Assembly (NCBI RefSeq): GCF_029873635.1
Contig: NC_080420.1
Span: forward strand, 52,281,457-52,345,456
DNA from: Malania oleifera
Lineage: Eukaryota > Streptophyta > Magnoliopsida > Santalales > Ximeniaceae
Length of the DNA stretch: 64,000 nt
Direction of reading: 5' to 3'
Shown: positions 46,780-58,874 of the stretch, piece after piece
Layout of the letters: each line of letters opens with the position of its first letter
Position numbering within the stretch: position 1 is the first letter of the stretch
Made by a program: the position numbers and the translations under genes
Notes under the pieces: generated by a model
What the model saw: the letters and a program-made list of their open reading frames with translations, nothing else
The model's database searches: none
Told to the model about the DNA's origin: nothing

Positions 46780-47790
46780 GGAGCCTACATTCAAAAGAAG
46801 GGGCTTGCTACTATTCATTTGGAGGATGATCTTTTGGAATGTAAATTTTCTAACTGGGATAGAATTACAAAATATGAGCTGCGCAATTCTCTGAAAGTAA
46901 TCACGGAACATCAGAATGCTTTGATAACGATTTCGCCGAAGAATCATGCTTTTTGCATTATAAGAAGGAAACCTCTACTGAAAATGCAGTGCGTGAAATA
47001 TTAGAAAAGGAAATTATTGTTGAGATGATTTGTCTTACACATTTACAAAAACATAGTTCTCTAACAACATGATGCTGACCGAATGTTGCATTGATATAAT
47101 GAATCTTTTAGTTGATCATGGTAGTAAAATATGCACCCATGTCACGCCCCAGTTTCTGGAGAAGCAAGAATTGACAAAATCTACTAAGCTACTGGAGAAT
47201 CCGAAATCATTTCTTAATAGATTTCTTGGAAACATTTTTATTGCTAGAGCCTCCACTATTTCAAAAACATATTCAGTGGATTGAATATTTTTGCCCAAGT
47301 TGCTCATTTTCTTTGGGAGCATACCCTTGTGTTAATGGTAATGCTTTTCAGTAAGATTGGGGAGGGGGGTTCGTTTGTTATAATGTAAGATTTCCACTTA
47401 CTTTTCAGTTATTGGATCAGATGATATCTTCAAGAAGTATACCTTGGAAAGAATGTTTGCATATCAACTGATGGAAAATGGAAGAGACGAGTTGACATTT
47501 AGGACTGTAATTAGTGATCTAAAAACCAAATCTGTTATGATTCACATTGTACTTGTAAATGCGGTGTTGTGTGCAGAGGGCAATATGGAACCACTTCCAA
47601 TGATAAATTTGCACCCCATCATCAAGGTGTTGTTTTCTAATAGCAGCAACAATATGGACTCTCAATCAAGGTTGATAGAAGAATGGGTTACAAAAGATCA
47701 TATAAATGGAGTTTACATGTTGGCACATCAAATAAAAGAATTGGTTGTATCCTTGGATTCGGGAAGGAATATTTATCATCCTTCTTAAGT
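46780..47790 (+). pseudogene. unrecognised coding-like fragments, plus strand
   Basis: Pieces with the composition of real protein rather than repeat: HLEDDLLECKFSNWDRI running to 47004; in a second frame ECFDNDFAEESCFLHYKKE and AVREILEKEIIVEMICL; and 47404-47788 open throughout after TTTTCAG, starting VIGSDDIFKKYTLERMFAYQ and ending KELVVSLDSGRNIYHPS. The TTTTCAG before 47408 would suit a 3' splice site, so the pieces could be exons of a decayed or live host gene. I do not recognise the family. Known transposon motifs are absent. Confidence 0.4.
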
Positions 47791-47943
47791 CTTCCTGCAA
47801 GTCTTAACTTTGTCATAAATTAAGAGGTAATGATATCTCTTGTTTTGAATCTTTAAATCCAGATTGAGTTTCATAGCAATAAAGAAAAGAGACTCCATTG
47901 GAGAAGAGATGGTCAAGGGGTTCAAAAATGAAATGTCAAAGTT

Positions 47944-49913
47944 TATTAGCTTTGGTGTATTCCCAAGAGTGGGGGTGAATTGGAATTTTAAAATTTATTT
48001 CTAATTTAAACTAGATATTATTAGTATTTCACAACCTAGCGTCTTTCTAAGGAATCCCAAATACGCAGATAAACATAATATGTATAAATTTAAATCTTGT
48101 GCATCTTTCACACTATAACATACATGTCTAGGAAAATAAATTGCGGAAATATAAACAGATACACGATATGTTATTGGAGGTTCGACAAATATTGCCTACG
48201 TCCCCACCTCTAACTCGCAATCCCAATGATTCCACTAATGCTCACTTAATGAGTGGAGCGGCGCCCGGTTACAACAGGGCTAGTCTCCCTCTTCAGGCCC
48301 ACGCCTCGAATACAACAAATGTGAAATACAATTTTTGCATACACGAAAATATGCTTCTTACACTAAGCAAATATGTACCAATATGCACAAGCACTAATCA
48401 ATGCACACCAAACATGTAAGAACTATAAGCTCGGTGCTCTACGTGTGTAATCAATACTCAGTCTAATATGATTATTCTCAAGCAAGCACTAAAGTGTTTA
48501 AACAGGCTATTCTTTGAAAATCAAGTATACCAAATCTCAATGTCACATCAGTGTTTCAAAGATGCTAACAAAAATATTCAAACAAAATCAAAAATATTTT
48601 CTTCAATGTAGCAAGCACAAGAGTTGTTTGAAAAATGAGCTTGTAAAATATTTTTTGCACACAAAATGTAATCATAAGGAATCTTGCAATATCAATGCGA
48701 AGACCCTCAAGCTAGTGAGTTTTCCCACACAAGATTTATTTGTTAAAATCCATGGGAACAACTCTAGCCTAACTCTCAAGATAAAAATCAAACAATACAA
48801 ACTTCAAATGAGAGTTGTGGGCTTTTTAGAATAGAGGACAAGCAATCTAGAAACTCTAACAATACTTGGATAATCAAGGAAATAAGTGTATGAGAGTAAA
48901 TGGGAGTAGTATGAGCCCAATAGGTTTTGGAAATTTTAAGAGAATTTTGGATTAATGATTTTGCTAATCCATTACTAATTTATGCAAATGAGGGGGTATA
49001 TATAGACACCCCTAAATTTTTGACCGTTTGGGACCTATTTGTTACTTTGGAAATGTTTAAGTGAGGTTAATTAAAAAATAACAGAATTTTAACCTCGATA
49101 ATTTTCACCAACCTGAGGGCACCAGTCGACCGTACTTAGGGTTCGGTTAACCGAGTTTCTAGGTTCAATCGACTGGGAAAAATTTGAACTAGAAGGATGG
49201 TTGACCAGACTTAAAGGGTTTAAGGACGATTTTCCAAATCTACGCGGTTCGGTCGACCAGACAGTTGGCATTTCCCACATGAGGATTCATTCGACCAAGG
49301 TGTTGCCTATATAATCTTGGTTGGTCATCCGAGCGGTCAACTTTTTGACCCAAGGAGGATCGGTCAACCAGAGATTGCCTATATACTTCTGGTCGATGGA
49401 CCAAGTGGTCGACCTGTTGACTCAGTGGGGGTTCGGTCAATCGAGGATCTCAGTATAACTGAGTTCGATTGACCTAACATGCAAATTTGGGCATTTTCGG
49501 TCCTTTCTACTTTAAAATGTTGTCCCTATTCATATGATAATTAACTTAGTTTTAATAGGGCACACTTTTATGCATTGCATAGGAGATCTAAAGTCAGTTT
49601 AGGTCTTTTTGAGGTCTACCAAAAAAATCCGGCATCGGTCGATCGAAAGGTGATCCCTAAGGTGTTTATAAGGTCTTGAGCTTATAGTCCTACATGCATG
49701 ATATGTAAATTATTACAGACCTCTTGTTAATTAAGATTACAGACCCAAACGAAAATTACAACAAATAAATATGGCGAGGTCTTCCTTTTCTTCAAGTTAC
49801 TGCATGCTATCAATGTGATCTAACTTAGTATGATCCTGCACACAAACTTGAAAGTCATCAAATACTAGAGTATTTGTCATTATCAAAACTGGGAATGACC
49901 CATAGGGTCAACA
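47944..49913 (-). repeat. 3' LTR of the T element
   Basis: Minus strand starts TGTTGACCCTATGGGTCA and ends CCAAAGCTAATA; 1970 bp. TATATATA at 49004-48997, palindrome cluster 49120-49490, conserved GCCTACGTCC motif at 48176-48205. It lacks about 100 bp present in the 5' LTR around 54680-54790. Confidence 0.9.
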
Positions 49914-49930
49914 ATATCCCCCTTTTTTAT
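49914..49930 (-). other. polypurine tract of the T element
   Basis: The minus strand reads ATAAAAAAGGGGGATAT right before the 3' LTR start TGTTGACC, preceded by TTTGTCATC as in family G. Confidence 0.85.
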
Positions 49931-49993
49931 GATGACAAATATTTGCCTACTTCTCCCTCTTTTAGCAACAACAAAAAGGGCCTAGATAAACAT

Positions 49994-50042
<49 letters not shown>

Positions 50043-50562
50043 AATATGAGGAAAATATCATTTATATACAAGATATGGTTTGGGAAATTTTCAAGAAAAT
50101 TCGGTAGCATGCCGTTTGAAAACAGAGCATTTCCAAGAAATATTTGTGTAGAAATGACCTGATTAAGTTCAAATTTTAAATTATCTACAACAATCAACTC
50201 AAACAGTCCAGTATGATCAAAAACAATAAATAGGTGTATAACTATCAACATACAAGAGATATGATAGTCATGCATTTCAAACCATAAACAAATTCACAAA
50301 ACATGAAATATAGCAATGAGGCACACAAATTGTATAACTGATCATTAAAAGGTTCAAATGACATAACAAACATTATTAGATCAGAAATATACACAATCCA
50401 TTACAATTGAAACATGTCATAAGACCTATGAAATATTTGAGTTAAAAGCACACGACATATGATACCAAATAAAAGGTTTGAGCATAAAAGCAGTCTAACT
50501 AGTTCGCATGCTTTTTCATGTGAAGTTAATGAACCAATTATGCAATTTAAAAGCATATAGCG

Positions 50563-50606
<44 letters not shown>

Positions 50607-50666
50607 GGCAAGTGATAAAGAGTTTAGTTTTGAAATTTGATCTTGCCAAAAGTACATTTAAATAAA

Positions 50667-50748
<82 letters not shown>

Positions 50749-53485
50749 TATCCCCCTTATAATGTTTGCAAAAATGGTGCTGGGGGTTGCTTGCTGAAAA
50801 AGAAGCTTTAATTTAAAACAGGCAAGTACAAATTTTCTGATTTGTCAATTAAGCACATACTAAAATATAACCATAAAACCACAACCATAATGATCCTAAA
50901 AATTTAACAATCACATGCAAGATCATATGACAAACACAAAGAAAGTGTGGCTATATAAACAAAGATTTTCAATAAAAGGTGTACGTGAGCATAACATTAT
51001 AGACATTTTAATTTAAGATGCTCCCCCTATCAATTTGAATTATAGCTTAGATGCAACAAATTTCTTATACTGGATAGAGAATTATTTCATTATGCCTAAT
51101 AGTATAAGCAATTATTTTTGCATTCCTTAAGCCAACTATACTAAATATATATCAACTATATTTATCACCTGATCAATATAGCTGTCCCTATAGACCATTG
51201 ATGCATCCGAAAATGTATATTAAGGCATACTTTAGAGTTAATGACCCATAAACATTTCATATCAAATCATAAGCCTTTAAGAACTGGATATAATGTTCTG
51301 GGATTTCAGAAGAGCCTCAACATTCAAAAATCGAAATGATGCGTATAAGTTATTTGAGCCTTTTTTATAGGGATGGAGCTGAGCTCTTCTAAATGTCTGA
51401 TGATTATGCTAGGATGAAGTTTAACTATTCAATTGATTTTCACTCATCATTTCAAAAATATTTTAAATTTAATTTTATTATAATCATCTTTGGACAAGGT
51501 TTTATGATGGAAAAATTCCTGTCGAAATTTCGGCAGCATGCCATCTGTAAATCGAACATTTTCCCATAAAACCTATACTTGATAGGTTCAGTCAAGCAGT
51601 TTATAATTCAGTTCAAGGCACACGAGAACCTATATCAACTACCAACATGCAATACACATCACTACATCTGCCACGCAGGAGGCTTTCAATATAAGCATGC
51701 AATCTAATAGTATAATCAACTCAAGATATTCAATATAGCTCAATAGTAGTTTGTGCTAGAAAAATACATAAACTATCCATCAAAGAGATTATAACCATTC
51801 AATGAGTCATGGATAGTGCTACAATGCTATACACAGGTAAGCATAAAGGCATAAACAATATAAAGATATGAGAGCATTTTAATTTATATAGATATGAAGA
51901 ATAAAAGCTCCCCCTGAGTTATGCACTCAACTCATTTAATGCCTTTTTCATTTTCTAATTACTTAGCCAAGTGTTTTATATTTTTTGTGATTTAATCTTG
52001 GCTTATCATGCTTAGGCTTAGAGGACCAAAAAGTCACAATAAAAATTAACTAAGCCTAAATTGCCTCTTTTCTTTGAGAATCCTAACGAGTGAGAGGCAC
52101 AAGTTCAAATGGCTTTGAATCATAAATACATGTGCATAGATCACTTTGAGATACACGCATTTATCAAGATAAGGACCTAGGCAACCAATTTAGCCATTCA
52201 ACACACTCAAGGTATGTAGCGCTCTAAAGGATTTGATTTAAAAGTTAGGAGCTATATGAGAAGTATAAATTAAATAATCTTAAGGATTAAATTTCTAATA
52301 TGTTCAAAAGAGTATTTAAGGAAGTAGGAAGATATGTATGATGAGCACGCCAAAAAATATGTCCTAACTAGTCTTAGCAAAGTCCAGTATGGAGTGTATG
52401 AATATTTAAAGAATGATTCTCTTTGATAATTCAAATCAACCATGGTTGGAGGGTATCCGTTGAAGTATAATTGACCAGTTGAGTTAAGGATACGAGCCCA
52501 TGGATGGATAATACTTTACCAAATATGATCATGAAGTGGTAAGGATTTCTTGTGGATGGGATAAGCCAAAATTAGAGGATTTATGATTTAAACTCAAAGG
52601 GAAAAAATTTTATGATATCTAGATGAAGACTTGATTCCCTTAGTGGATGCCCTTGATTTGGTTATAAGAGGAATGACTTTTAATTAGCATTAGTAGATAT
52701 GGAATTTATGATTACTAGTGCTTATACCTAGAGTGATGACTCAATTTTGATTAATGAGATTAGGGTTAAAGATATATAGAATATGATGGACCTTTAAAGC
52801 TCATCTCTGTGCAATGGACAACGGTTGCTTAACTTAAGATGTTTTATCTGTAAACATGAGTTAAGCATTTAGAATTGTTTGCCCTTGTCCATTTTGAAGT
52901 GGATTTCATTCAAGTATGCTATAGCCAATGTTTTCATATTTTATCCAATTATTGTGATATAAATGAATTAAGTTCACATTGGATATCTTGCTTTAATTTG
53001 CATATTCGCTTGAATTTCTAATGATCTTAGTATTCAATATAATATGCATATACTAAGATTTGGAATTTTAAGCACACACCACTTCCCAATCCTATAGTCA
53101 TCACAACCCTTAAACATAATCCTAAGATCTAAGGAAGCATAAAACAATTACGTTATATCCATTTGACTCCAGTCTTCCTCAGGTCCTAAGGGGTTTGCCT
53201 TCATAATAACCCACATCCTTTCTTTGTCTATACTTCTAGCCTTTCTAAGTCGGATACGCCCTTTCATTTTACAAGATAAGCGAAATTTATATGCATGTGA
53301 CAGATTATGCTTACTTGTTTTATTTTTATTTGATGACGTATGACTGTGGGACTTATGATACGAACCCTTTTTGAAATATTTATTTCTTTTGGCTTTTAAG
53401 GGTTTATTATGATTAATCTTTTCATATTTTACTTTGGGTGCAACTATAGAATAATCATCTATTTCTTTTTTTAAGCAGATAATTT
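49931..53485 (-). other. non-coding interior of the T element
   Basis: No pol. Contains (TA)n at 49998-50039 and two (AAT)n tracts (50564-50606 and 50674-50746). Two CCCCCT-rich places (51022 and 51909, minus strand AGGGGGAGC) look like extra polypurine tracts. The rest is AT-rich without recognisable frames. Confidence 0.7.
50564..50746. repeat. pair of (AAT)n microsatellites
   Basis: Tracts of about 14 and 24 trinucleotide units at 50564-50606 and 50674-50746, separated by 67 bp of unique sequence. Confidence 0.95.
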
Positions 53486-54320
53486 TTAAGATTTTTTAAT
53501 CTTTCTCTTTTCTAAGATGGCATAATAATCTTTTATTTCTCCTAATTGCCTTACCATGCTTTTATTTTCCTTTTTCAAAACGAATTTCTGCTTAGATAAC
53601 TTAGCTAGAAATTTATTCATTTTCAATAAAGTTTTATCTAACTTTTCGTACGAAGGCATGCTTTCATTTATTAATTCAACACATGATTCATCATAAGATA
53701 TATCACAGTTATTATATGAATCATTACATGCAATGACAACAGTATTATCACAGGGAATATTAGATGATTCATCATATGACACAACACAACATTCAACATA
53801 AGAATCATCACATGCATCATCAACAAAATTTTCATGGTATTCAACAAATGATTCAGCATTTGACATATCACAACATTTAATGCAAGAATCATCAATAGAG
53901 TTTGAGTTAGAATCATATACCTCTTCATTGATTTTTAACTCATGATTCACCACTACCTGATCATTTAAACTTGGTGCTTCAAGAGTGGCAATCTCCTTCT
54001 CTTGGGTCTCTCCATATCTCTTTTCTAACTCAACCCAAATCTCCTGTACACTTCTACATGCCATAAACTCGTGAAAAATATGAGAATCTAAAGCATAATA
54101 TAATAATTCAATGGCATATGAATTAGCATGCGTCAAATTAATATCATTTTCTACTGGCATGCAAATTCCTTTATTAATCACCTATCAGACCTTCCAATTC
54201 ATAGATTTTACAAATATGCTCATTTGAATTTTTTCAATGGGTGTCATTTACACCACAAAATAAAGGAGGGCTGGAAGGTGATCGTCCCTCTCCGAATGAG
54301 GATACACAAAATTGAGTCAT
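53486..54320 (-). pseudogene. gag of the T element
   Basis: From about 54320 the minus strand shows copia gag traces (RPPLF-like start, SMNWKV), and the open frame 54181-53486 continues with SYAIELLYYALDSHIFHEFM and VQEIWVELEKRYGET, matching the UBN2-type Gag of the G element. The capsid end and zinc knuckle are deleted after GET. The second half is unusual: Asp/Ser/Cys-rich repeats (SYDESC, CDDSYVECC) about 100 residues long, then SMPSYEKLDKTLLKMNKFLA and a Lys-rich coiled coil as in Sirevirus gag C-terminal parts. No intact pol frame follows. Confidence 0.8.
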
Positions 54321-54360
54321 TGCGATTTTTTGAAAAAACGTTTAAGTATAGTGCAACGAG

Positions 54361-54372
54361 GCTTTGATACCA
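54361..54372 (-). other. primer binding site of the T element
   Basis: Minus strand TGGTATCAAAGC, two to three bases from the LTR end. Confidence 0.85.
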
Positions 54373-54374
54373 AT

Positions 54375-56467
54375 TATTAGCTTTGGTGTATTCCCAAGAG
54401 GGGGGTGAATTGGAATTTTAAAACTTATTCCTAAGTTAAACCAGATATTATCAGTATTTCACAACCTAGGGTCTTTCTAGGCAATCCCAAATACGTAGAT
54501 AAACATAATATGTGGAAATTTAAACCATGCGCATCATTCACACTATAACATAAACGTGTAGGATTATAAATTGCGGAAATATAAATAGAAACACGATATG
54601 TTATTGGGGTTCGGCCAATACTGCCTATGTCCCCGCCTCTAGCCCACAAGCTCGAGGATTCCACTAATGCTTACTCAACGGGTGGAGTGGCACCAGTTAC
54701 AACCAGGTGAATTAGCAGGGCTGGCCTCAACCTACACCTTACTAGGATGGTGCACCTAACTTTCCTAACCTGGTCTAGGCCAGTCTAGAATTATTCAAAA
54801 GGATTAGTCTCCCTCTTCAGGCCCACACCTAGAATACAGCAAATGTGAAATACAATTTTTGCGTACTCGGAAATATGCTTCTTACACTAAGCAGATATAT
54901 ACCAATATGCACAAGCACTAATCAATGCAGACCAAACATGTAAGAACTATCAGCTCGATGCTCTACGTGTGCAATCAACACTAGTTTAATATGATTATTC
55001 TCAAGCAAGCACTAGAGTGTTTAAACAGGCTATTCTTTGAAAACCAAGTATACCAAATCTCGATGACAGATCAGTGTTTCAAAGATGCTAACAATAATAT
55101 TCAAACAAAATCAAAAATATTTTCTTTAATATAGCAAGTACAAGAGTTGTTTGAAAAACGAGCTTGTAAAATATTTTTTGCACACAAAATATAAGCCTAA
55201 GGAATCTTGCAATATCAATGCAAAGACCCTCAAGCTAGTGAGTTTTCCCACACAAGATTTATTTGTTAAAATCTTTGGGAACAACTCTAGCCTAACTCTC
55301 AAGATAAAAATCAAATAATACAAACTTCAAATGAGAGTTGTGGGCTTTTTAGAATGGAGGACAAGCAATCTAGAAACTCTCACAATACTTGGATAATCAA
55401 GGAATAAGTGTATGAGAGTGAATGGGAGTAGTATGAGCCAAATAGGTTTTGGAAATTTTGAGAAACTTTTGGCTTAATGATTTTGCTAATCCATTACTAA
55501 TTTTTGCAAATGAGGGGGTATATATAGACACCCCTAAATTTTTTACCATTTGGACCTATTTGTCATTTTGGGAAATGTTTAAGTGAGGTTAATTAAAAAA
55601 TAACAGCATTTTAACCTCGGTAATTTTTGCCAACCCGAGAGTACTGGTTGACCGTACTTAAGGTTCGGTTGACCAAGTGTCTAAGTTCGATCGACCAAGA
55701 GAAATTTGAACTAGAAGAATGGTCAATAGGGCTTGAAGGGTTCAAGGGTGATTTTCTAAATCTGCGCAGTTTGGTCAACCGGACCTTTTTGAACTAGTAG
55801 ATTCAGTTGACCGGGCGGTTGACATTTCCCATATGGGGATTCGGTCGACCAAGGCATTGCCTATATAATCTTGGTCGGTCAATTGAGTGGTCAACTTGGT
55901 GACCCAAGGAGGTTCGGTCGACTAGGGATTACCTATATACTTCTGGTCGATCGACTAAGCAGTCAACCCATTGACCCAGTGGGGATTCGGTCGACTGAAG
56001 ATCTCAATGTAACTGAGTTCGATCGACCTAAAATGCCAATTTTTTCATTTTCGGTCCTTTTTACTTTAAAATGTTGTCCTTATTCATATGATAATTAACT
56101 TAGTTTTAATAGGGCACACTTTTATGCATTGCATGGGAGATCTAAGGTGAGTCTAGGTCTTTTTGAGATCTACCGAAAAAATCCGGTGTCGGTTGACCAA
56201 AGGGTGATCCCTAAGGTCTTTCTAAGTTCTTGATCTTATAGTCCTACATGCATGATATGCAGATTATTACAAACTTTTTCTTAATTAAGATTACAGAGCT
56301 AAACAGAAATTACAACAAATAAATATGTAGGGGTCTTCCTTTTCTTCAAGCTACCGCATGCTATCAATGTGATCCAGCTTAGTATGATGATGCACACAAA
56401 CTTGAAAGTCATCAAATACCAGAATATTTGTCATTTTCAAAATCGAAAATGACCCATAAGGTCAACA
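54375..56467 (-). repeat. 5' LTR of the T element
   Basis: 2093 bp; minus strand starts TGTTGACCTTATGGGTCA. TATATATA at 55526-55519, palindrome cluster at 55640-56030, conserved GTTCGGCC...GCCTATGTCC at 54605-54634. Confidence 0.9.
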
Positions 56468-56472
56468 AAGTA

Positions 56473-56699
56473 CTTTTTGCTTGAGAAATGGAAGAAGTGA
56501 TTATAAGCACGAAAGAGTTGTAACAACTACTATTTTCTATGATTGTTTCATTATGGGTATATAGTTCAAATTTTTGATATGAAAGTTTATGTTCTCTAAA
56601 CACATTATTTCAAATGTTGGACCTGAATTCCTCAAGAAATGACAAGAATGCAATAGTGTCTTTTATAGGCCCTTCGTAAAGTTTCTATGTTTAGGGTCT
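56473..56699. other. flank of the T element, nothing recognised
   Basis: AT-rich sequence between the T element and the BIG-like fragment; may be intron or intergenic remains of that gene copy. Confidence 0.4.
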
Positions 56700-56935
56700 T
56701 ACTAGTACTAGGGTAGTTGCATTGGTGCACTTGGCAGGTGATCACCTGAGTAGCATACTTACAAAAGATGAATGGAAAGAGATTTTGTTAGCTTTAAAAG
56801 ATGCTATTACTTCTTCTCTACCATGTTTCTTGAAAGTCATGAGAACCATGGATAACATTAAGTTGCCTGATGGTGCTCAGCCATGTGTTGATTTGGAGTT
56901 TTCTAACCATTGATTGACCAAATATCTTGATGTTG
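56700..56935 (+). pseudogene. BIG-type ARF-GEF, C-terminal fragment
   Basis: The frame 56722-56913 reads LTKDEWKEILLALKDAITSS and PCFLKVMRTMDNIKLPD, which matches the C-terminal region of plant BIG proteins (Sec7-domain, brefeldin-A-inhibited guanine nucleotide exchange factors; usual form VEEWKEIFLALKEAAxSTLPGFxKVLRTMDDIxVP). BIG proteins activate ARF GTPases in vesicle traffic. Homology fades after about 56935, within LTKYLDVDN. The Sec7 domain is absent, and copia LTR sequence begins at 57127. It is either one exon of a broken gene or a captured fragment. Confidence 0.6.
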
Positions 56936-57126
56936 ACAACTTTATTGAGGTTAAATACATTAAAAAGGGTCGCAAAAAGCTTGCAAAAGCTAAAGGAATT
57001 GGTACTAAAGCATTGGTGTCTTTTTCTTTTGCTAATGTACATGTTGCACAAATTCAGGTGGAGAAAATAAAAAGTTCTTACCATGTATAATTAGAAGAGG
57101 ATGACCCTGTCAGAGGAATTTTGAAC

Positions 57127-57645
57127 TGTTGTGCAAATTAATGCGTCCATAACCCGTTGTGTAATGCAGCAACTAACGATGAACAATACGAAAAATTCAA
57201 TCACACAAATAATAAGGAAAACAAATAAACAATGACACAAGAATTAATGTGGTTCGGCAGAACGCCTATGTCCATGAGAGCAAGTGGCAGCAGAAACTCA
57301 CTATTTATCAAAACTAGGATTACAACATTGCATTTATGCTAGCCCTACATGTACAGAGGGATTTGAAAGTTCCTTACATACCCTTGTATCAATTCTTAGA
57401 GGATATGATTCTGATTCCCCAACCTATTGATTTTCTAATTTCAAATTTAAAAATAGCGCCAAACAAAATCGTCGATGATTTCTTACCGATACTAACCTGT
57501 CGATGGTCTATGCCAATCCATTGAAGGTTTCTTCCTAAGCCCGAAATCGTCGACGGTTTTCTCCTACAATCCAGCTTCTTTGTTTCTCCATAGCATGCTT
57601 TCTTTGTACATGTTTTCTATTCAATATGAGCAACATACTACAACA
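57127..57645 (-). repeat. 3' LTR of a minus-strand copia
   Basis: On the minus strand it starts TGTTGTAGTATGTTGC directly after the purine-rich CCAAGGTGAAGAT (57660-57646), the usual copia junction. It includes the conserved GGACATAGGC...GCCGAACC motif (57275-57250). The left end at 57127 (TGTTGTGCAA on plus) is inferred. Confidence 0.7.
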
Positions 57646-57669
57646 ATCTTCACCTTGGATAATATTTAT

Positions 57670-58835
57670 TGTAACGACCTGAATAATAATGGGATTTAAA
57701 TAATAAAGAGGAAGGGAAATAGAGACAGTAATAGAAGGAGGAAGTTGATTTCGTCGATGAATACATGGGATTTGTTGACGAGGCTTTAAGAGAATTCATT
57801 GACGAATACAGGGGATTCGTCGACGAGGGTTTAAGAGAATTCATCAACGAAGACTGAATTTTGTCGACGAAGATATACCGAGAGAGGATTGGGCTGACTG
57901 AATTTCGTCGACAAAATTATTAAAGGATTTGTCGACGAATGACGTGGCTCGTCGACGAATCTAGTTCTATAAATATAGAAAAATATGGATTTTACTTTCC
58001 AATTAAGAAATCTCTCTACTCTCTCTCTCCCCTTCAACTTTCTCTCTCTCCTTCATCGATTTCAGGCCAAATTTACACCGGATCGACAATCTGAAGCCAC
58101 CACGACGCTCCTGGATAGTTCTCTGCAAGTTTTCCGGAGCGGATCGTCGGTGGGGCTGAGTTGGAAACCATCCCAAATCTACCGTAAGACTTTCTACTCA
58201 ATATTTGGATTTTTGGCAGTTGAAGAAAGTGTTATACGCTTAGAAATATTGAATTTTAGTTCTGAGAAATGATGTTTTCAGGGTGTTGAGTTGGGAGCCC
58301 TGTGGGTGCGGGGCAGATTTTCTTAAGTGCTTTTCAGGAATCAGGTAAGGGGATAAACTAAGCTAATTCTTTTTTAAAAAAATGTATATGTATATATATA
58401 GCATTCGATTTCAAAAAATAAATATATTTATATATGAATTATATATTTGGGAAAATACTATTGAAAATGATGGTATGTTGAATATGTGAAAACCTGTTTA
58501 GTGTGGCATGAGTAGAATTGGTTATGAAATACTATTTTCTGGGAATGCGATTATGATACAGATTTCTATAATGGGAAACCGGCGTACGGGCCAAGATTTT
58601 TATATGTTTTACCGACGTATGGGTCGTGCTATGGGTATGATTTGCTAGCGTACGGGCTGTGCTATGGATATATTTTTTCGGTGTACGAGCCGTGCTATGG
58701 ATGTGATTTGCCAGCGTACGAGCTGTGCTATGATATGATTTGCCAGTGTACGGGCTGAGCTATGGATGTGATTTGCTAACGTATGGGCTGTGCTATGATT
58801 TGCTGGCGTACGGGCCGATGATTTTCATGATATAC

Positions 58836-58874
<39 letters not shown>

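Larger units (their letters stand above)
47944..56467 (-). mobile_element. family-T copia element, gag-only, both LTRs
   Basis: LTRs at 54375-56467 (5') and 47944-49913 (3'), PBS at 54372-54361, gag remnant 54320-53486 and polypurine tract at 49914-49930, all minus strand. Flanks are AAGTT (47939-47943) and AAGTA (56468-56472), an imperfect target duplication. The roughly 3.5 kb between gag and polypurine tract has no pol sequence. It is the only T copy in the window with an interior and thus shows what the four other T LTRs belong to: a non-autonomous, gag-carrying copia family. Confidence 0.85.

Noticed and set aside
47116..47322. 68-codon minus-strand frame opposite the unrecognised fragments
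   Set aside because: No motif; it lies antisense to the better plus-strand coding candidates.
53671..53928. Met/Leu-rich 85-codon frame on the minus strand
   Set aside because: It is the out-of-frame reading of the Asp/Ser/Cys-rich gag segment of the T element.
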